Assembly: GCA_025350985.1 (NCBI GenBank)
Contig: JANXWU010000326.1
Span: 1-9,763, forward strand
Direction: 5' to 3'
Source of the DNA: Spartobacteria bacterium
GTDB lineage: Bacteria; Verrucomicrobiota; Verrucomicrobiia; Chthoniobacterales; Chthoniobacteraceae
DNA length: 9,763 nt
This document shows, piece after piece, positions 7,162 through 9,763 of this stretch. The position numbers and the translations under genes were made by a program. The notes beneath the pieces were generated by a model. The model was not told the DNA's origin, did no database searches, and saw nothing but the letters and a program-made list of their open reading frames with translations. Positions within the stretch are counted from its first letter, which is position 1, and each line of letters opens with the position of its first letter.

Positions 7162-8088
7162 ATGACAACTTTCTCCTTCCTGCGGCTGCTCGCGGCGTCG
7201 GCTTTTGCGGCCAGCGCTTTCGCGCAAGCTCCCGGCGGTCCGAAGCCGCCGACCCGCGACGATCAATACAAGCTCGGCGCTGACTCGCAGCCGCAGCCCG
7301 GGGTGCCGCAGGGCGCCGTGACCGAACACGAGTGGAATATTTCCAAAATCTACCCCGGCACGACGCGCAAATACTGGGTGTACGTGCCGGCGCAATACGA
7401 CGCGAAAAAGCCCGCGTGCCTGATGGTTTTCCAAGACGGCGGAGGCTACCAGTCGCGCACCGGCTCGTGGCGGGTGCCGGTGGTGTTCGACAATCTGATT
7501 CATAAAAAGGAGATGCCGGTCACCGTGGCGGTGTTCATCAACCCCGGCGTCAAACCGCCGCCCCCCGGCCAGCCGACCAAGCGCCCCGATGGCAAGCCCG
7601 CCGGCTCGAATCGTTCGGCCGAATACGATTCGCTCGGCGACGCTTACGCAAAGTTTTTGCTCGAGGAAATCCTGCCCGAGGTCGGCAAAACGGTGAACGT
7701 GACCAAAGACCCAAACGGTCGCGCCATTGCCGGCAGCAGCTCCGGCGGCATCTGCGCGTTTACGGTGGCGTGGGAGAGGCCGGATCAATTCCGAAAAGTC
7801 TTCTCGACGATCGGCAGTTTCACCAATATTCGCGGCGGAAACAAATATCCGGAGATGGTGCGCGCGGCGGCGAAGAAGCCGATCCGCGTGTTTCAACAGG
7901 ACGGTTCCAACGACATCGTGAACCAGTTCGGAAGCTGGCCCGAGGCCAACAAGGCGATGGCGGCGGCACTCGAAGAAAAGGGCTACGATCACAAGTTCGT
8001 GGTCGGCGAAGGCACGCACAATCCGAAGCACGGCGCCTCGCTGCTGCCGGATGCGATGCGGTGGCTATGGCGCGACTATCCGCGCTGA
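7162..8088 (+). CDS. Secreted enterochelin-esterase-like alpha/beta hydrolase
   Basis: The 308-residue product begins with a signal peptide: FLRLLAASAFAASAFA, with likely cleavage after ASAFA near residue 21. The mature protein is an alpha/beta-hydrolase of the Fes/IroE-like (esterase D-like) superfamily. Segments are RKYWVYVPAQYD (69-80), CLMVFQDGGGY (86-96, oxyanion side), VAVFINPG (122-129), the nucleophile elbow AIAGSSSGG with Ser193, VFQQDGSNDI with candidate acid Asp251, and GEGTHNPKHGASLLPDAMRW with candidate His286 or His290. A Pro-rich insert (KPPPPGQPTKRP) follows strand 5. The role is probably periplasmic or extracellular ester hydrolysis. Homologues often act on carbohydrate or siderophore esters, but the substrate is not readable here, and no siderophore genes are adjacent. 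No convincing Shine-Dalgarno precedes the ATG. The 107-base gap to the aroE start must hold both promoters, but I see no clear hexamers. Confidence 0.88.
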   Translation: MTTFSFLRLLAASAFAASAFAQAPGGPKPPTRDDQYKLGADSQPQPGVPQGAVTEHEWNISKIYPGTTRKYWVYVPAQYDAKKPACLMVFQDGGGYQSRTGSWRVPVVFDNLIHKKEMPVTVAVFINPGVKPPPPGQPTKRPDGKPAGSNRSAEYDSLGDAYAKFLLEEILPEVGKTVNVTKDPNGRAIAGSSSGGICAFTVAWERPDQFRKVFSTIGSFTNIRGGNKYPEMVRAAAKKPIRVFQQDGSNDIVNQFGSWPEANKAMAAALEEKGYDHKFVVGEGTHNPKHGASLLPDAMRWLWRDYPR

Positions 8089-8098
8089 CGAGGGGTGT

Positions 8099-8118
8099 AT
8101 CCGTTTGAAAAAACGGAT
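8099..8118. terminator. Perfect 8-bp hairpin with GAAA tetraloop
   Basis: ATCCGTTT-GAAA-AAACGGAT is a perfect palindromic stem with a GNRA-type loop as read on the + strand, 10 bases after the esterase stop. It could end or stabilise the esterase transcript. There is no U-tract after it, so intrinsic termination is uncertain. Confidence 0.45.
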
Positions 8119-8160
8119 GTCATTCCGACCGACGCGCAGCGGAGTGGGAATCTCGCATCT
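8114..8160. repeat. CATTCCG-type dispersed intergenic repeat fragment (probable)
   Basis: The stretch starting GTCATTCCGACCGACGCG and ending GTGGGAATCTCGCATC has imperfectly complementary ends (CATTCC against GGAATC, GATG against CATC). It resembles short dispersed elements of the general form GTCATTCCGAGCG...GGAATCTC that I know from many bacterial genomes. It is non-coding and abuts the larger inverted repeat. The assignment is by recollection, since only one copy is in the window. Confidence 0.4.
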
Positions 8161-8167
8161 GACCGCT

Positions 8168-8266
8168 TTATCCACAGATTGCACAGATTTTCACAGATTG
8201 GATGGGACTCGGAGCAGTTCCCCTCTTTCAAAAAAAATCTGCGTCCATCTGTGAAATCTGTGGATG
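8168..8266. repeat. Long imperfect inverted repeat built on CACAGATT
   Basis: The left arm (8170-8200) carries three CACAGATT copies at 8173, 8182 and 8192. The right arm (8234-8265) carries the reverse complements AATCTGTG (8255-8262) and CATCTGTG (8246-8253) and a third diverged AATCTG. The arm tips ATCCACAGATT and AATCTGTGGAT are exactly complementary. The loop of about 33 bases contains GACTCGGAG (8206-8214), which recurs directly after the right arm (8273-8281). It fills most of the gap between the convergent esterase and lipoate-ligase genes. It is a likely dispersed palindromic intergenic element and could also act as a bidirectional transcript end. Confidence 0.75.
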
Positions 8267-8281
8267 CCCTCTGACTCGGAG

Positions 8282-9010
8282 TTAAAACTTCCGCAGCCAC
8301 GATTGGGTTGCATATTTTTCGCGCCGGAGCTTTTCCGCTTCCTCCATCCAAGCGTCGTCCATTTCGACCGGCACGAATTCTGGGTTAAACGCCGCGGCGA
8401 GCCGTACGGCAAAATCCTCCGGCAGCAAAACATTTTGCACGCTGCCTTGATGCAGCAGGCCGCGGCGCGTGCGGCGTTGCGCGGCTCCGGCGATTTTTTG
8501 TCCGTCGAGCAGCACGTCGTGCGTGACGGCATTTTCAAAACAGGCGCGCGAGGAGGATTCGGTCCCGCCGGCGGTCATCGAAACGGGAAGGCCGCAGCCA
8601 GCGAGCGCGCTGGCGACCCGTTCGTGAATGGCGCGATACGTCTCGACCGCGCGCATTTTTAGAAAGGCCGAATGCGCCGGGACCAGCAGCGTGTAGGTGA
8701 AATCCGCGCCATGCAAAACAACGCCGCCGCCCGTCCAACGGCGCACGGCGTCGCGCGCGAATCGCCGCGCCGCCACGGTCGCCCATTTTTCAAAATAGCC
8801 GAAAGAAACGGAAGGATGCCGCCAGCGATAGACGCGCAACATCGGTGAGCGCGCATGAGCGAGGAGGGTCTCGTCGAGTGCCATGTTCATGGCAGCGTCG
8901 CGCGGGTGGCGGTCGTTCAAGAACTCGATGGTGTCGAAAAGCACGCGCGGAATTTTTACGCAAGCGAAGCTTGGAAGCGAGTGCGCTCGCTGGAATTTTC
9001 CCGGCTGCAT
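8282..9010 (-). CDS. Lipoate-protein ligase A / octanoyltransferase family protein (LplA/LipM-like)
   Basis: The 242-residue cytosolic enzyme belongs to the biotin/lipoate ligase (BPL_LplA_LipB) fold, which attaches lipoyl or octanoyl groups to lysines of E2 and GcvH proteins. It shows MNMALDETLL (41-50), LRVYRWRHPSVSFGYF (58-73), RRWTGGGVVLHGADFTYTLL (90-109, acyl-adenylate loop), ACFENAVTHDVLLDGQKIAG (156-175) with probable catalytic Lys172, then AQRRTRRGLLHQGSV and LPEDF. It lacks the C-terminal accessory domain of E. coli LplA (about 338 residues). Cys157, just before Phe and 15 residues ahead of the Lys, is placed like the active cysteine of LipM-type octanoyltransferases, so transferase rather than ligase activity is possible. 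The ATG at 9010 has no clear Shine-Dalgarno. A GTG at 8944 would remove 22 weakly conserved residues. It is divergent from parB. Confidence 0.87.
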   Translation of the reverse strand: MQPGKFQRAHSLPSFACVKIPRVLFDTIEFLNDRHPRDAAMNMALDETLLAHARSPMLRVYRWRHPSVSFGYFEKWATVAARRFARDAVRRWTGGGVVLHGADFTYTLLVPAHSAFLKMRAVETYRAIHERVASALAGCGLPVSMTAGGTESSSRACFENAVTHDVLLDGQKIAGAAQRRTRRGLLHQGSVQNVLLPEDFAVRLAAAFNPEFVPVEMDDAWMEEAEKLRREKYATQSWLRKF

Positions 9011-9103
9011 CGGAGTTTCGTGCGCTGCTTAGAGGGCGTCCGGCTGGCACGAATAATTCACTTGGCTTCGCGGGTGGCGAGTGGAAGGCTTGTGCCCTTC
9101 TTC
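9011..9103. promoter_or_regulatory. Divergent lipoate-enzyme/parB intergenic region with possible parB promoter
   Basis: These 93 bases separate two divergent starts. On the + strand AATAAT (9052-9057) matches five of six bases of a -10 hexamer, but no good -35 lies 16-18 bases upstream. GGAAGG (9083-9088) is a purine-rich candidate ribosome site, about 15 bases before the parB ATG and rather far. The region must carry initiation signals for both genes. The individual elements are weak. Confidence 0.3.
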
Positions 9104-9763
9104 ATGGCAAAAGTCGCACTCGGAAAAGGTCTCGGCGCACTCATTAACACGCGCGTCTCCTCGCCCACTCCCGCCCCGGAGTCGGGTGAGCGCATCCAGC
9201 AGGTGAGCCTGGCCGACATCATCCCGACGCCGCTCCAGCCGCGCACCAGTTTCCGCACCGAGCGGTTGCAGGAGTTGATCGATTCGATTCGCGAACGCGG
9301 GATCATCCAGCCACTGATCGTCCGGCGTACCGGCGCCAAGTTTGAACTGATCGCTGGTGAGCGTCGCTGGCGCGCGGCGCAAGAAGTCGGGCTCCTCCAG
9401 GCACCAGTGATCGTCCGTGAGGCGAGCGACCAGGAAGTGCTTGAACTCGCGCTCATCGAAAACTTGCAGCGCGAGGATTTGAACGCGATCGAGGAAGCGT
9501 TCGCCTACTCGCGGCTGGCGAAAGAATTTTCCCTCAAGCAGGAGGAGATTGCGCAGAAGGTCGGCAAGAGCCGCGCGGCGGTGGCGAACAGCATTCGCCT
9601 CCTGGAATTGCATCCGCAAATTCAGACATGGGTCGGGCAGGCGCGCGTGTCGGTCGGACACGCGAAGGTGTTGCTCGCAGTCAAATCCCAGGACGAACAA
9701 CTGCTCATCGCCGAGAGCATCCTCAAGCACGGCCACACGGTTCGCGCCGCGGAAAAAATCGTC
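9104..9763 (+). CDS. parB: Chromosome-partitioning protein ParB, 3'-partial
   Basis: ParB is a CTP-dependent DNA clamp that loads at parS sites and works with the ParA ATPase and SMC in chromosome segregation. The first 220 residues are present and the frame is open at the right edge. Residues 5-14 (ALGKGLGALI) are the conserved N-terminal ParA-interaction peptide. The ParB/Srx domain follows: VSLADIIPTPLQPR (34-47), ELIDSIRERGIIQPLIV (57-73), the GERRWRAA box (85-92) and ALIENLQREDLNAIEEA (116-132), which bind CTP. The helix-turn-helix LKQEEIAQKVGKSRAAVANS (144-163) contacts parS, followed by GHAKVLLAV (185-193). The C-terminal dimerisation domain lies outside the window. The ATG at 9104 is chosen because it places the GKGLGALI peptide at the usual distance; an in-frame GTG at 9092 would add four residues. 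No parA lies upstream and no parS-like TGTTTCACGTGAAACA is seen. Confidence 0.96.
   Translation, partial: MAKVALGKGLGALINTRVSSPTPAPESGERIQQVSLADIIPTPLQPRTSFRTERLQELIDSIRERGIIQPLIVRRTGAKFELIAGERRWRAAQEVGLLQAPVIVREASDQEVLELALIENLQREDLNAIEEAFAYSRLAKEFSLKQEEIAQKVGKSRAAVANSIRLLELHPQIQTWVGQARVSVGHAKVLLAVKSQDEQLLIAESILKHGHTVRAAEKIV

Noticed and set aside
7087..8031. Minus-strand open frame of 314 codons opposite the esterase
   Set aside because: The plus strand encodes a signal peptide and a complete hydrolase motif set, so the opposite frame is a shadow.
8168..8176. Perfect DnaA box (TTATCCACA) near parB, suggesting oriC
   Set aside because: It is a single copy lying within the CACAGATT palindrome, with no box cluster, AT-rich unwinding region or dnaA/dnaN nearby.
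9045..9060. TGGCAC followed by AATT, resembling a sigma-54 promoter
   Set aside because: The -24 half fits but the -12 half (TTGCA expected) does not, so the match is not supported.

Overview
The window looks like chromosomal DNA from a GC-rich Gram-negative-type bacterium. I favour a member of the Verrucomicrobiota, though this is inference. The reasons are the mix of housekeeping genes (aroE, a lipoate/octanoate transferase, parB), a secreted enterochelin-esterase-like hydrolase of a type common in Verrucomicrobiota and Planctomycetes, and an intergenic palindrome built on a CACAGATT motif that I associate with such genomes. No transposase, integrase, phage gene, CRISPR array, tRNA or rRNA is visible.

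Layout. Positions 3-5606 (+) are the 3' part of one enormous coiled-coil gene, open at the left edge, with 1,867 visible codons. Its first 2,070 bases are five tandem 414-base (138-codon) units with no indels. The rest is degenerate coiled coil with a recurring 32-residue module, then a glycine-rich break and a short proline-rich tail. It is convergent, across a small hairpin, with a minus-strand pair: a pyridoxamine-phosphate-oxidase-like flavin protein (5632-6078) and, upstream of it, shikimate dehydrogenase aroE (6113 to about 7054). Divergent from aroE is a secreted alpha/beta-hydrolase (7162-8088, +). A 193-base gap (8089-8281) holds a GAAA-tetraloop hairpin, a CATTCCG-type repeat fragment and a large CACAGATT inverted repeat. 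Then come a short lipoate/octanoate ligase-transferase gene (8282-9010, -) and, divergent from it, the first 220 codons of chromosomal parB (9104-9763, +), which runs off the right edge.

The genes do not form a single pathway. aroE (chorismate synthesis) and the flavin protein are probably co-transcribed. The lipoate-family enzyme and parB share a 93-base divergent promoter region. The most unusual object is the giant repeat protein. It has no proline in its first 1,732 visible residues and one Trp and one Cys in the whole visible length, with a mixed 11- and 7-residue periodicity. This predicts a very long, nearly continuous helical rod, probably structural. I do not recognise it as a named family, and its N-terminus, where any membrane anchor or globular head might sit, lies outside the window.
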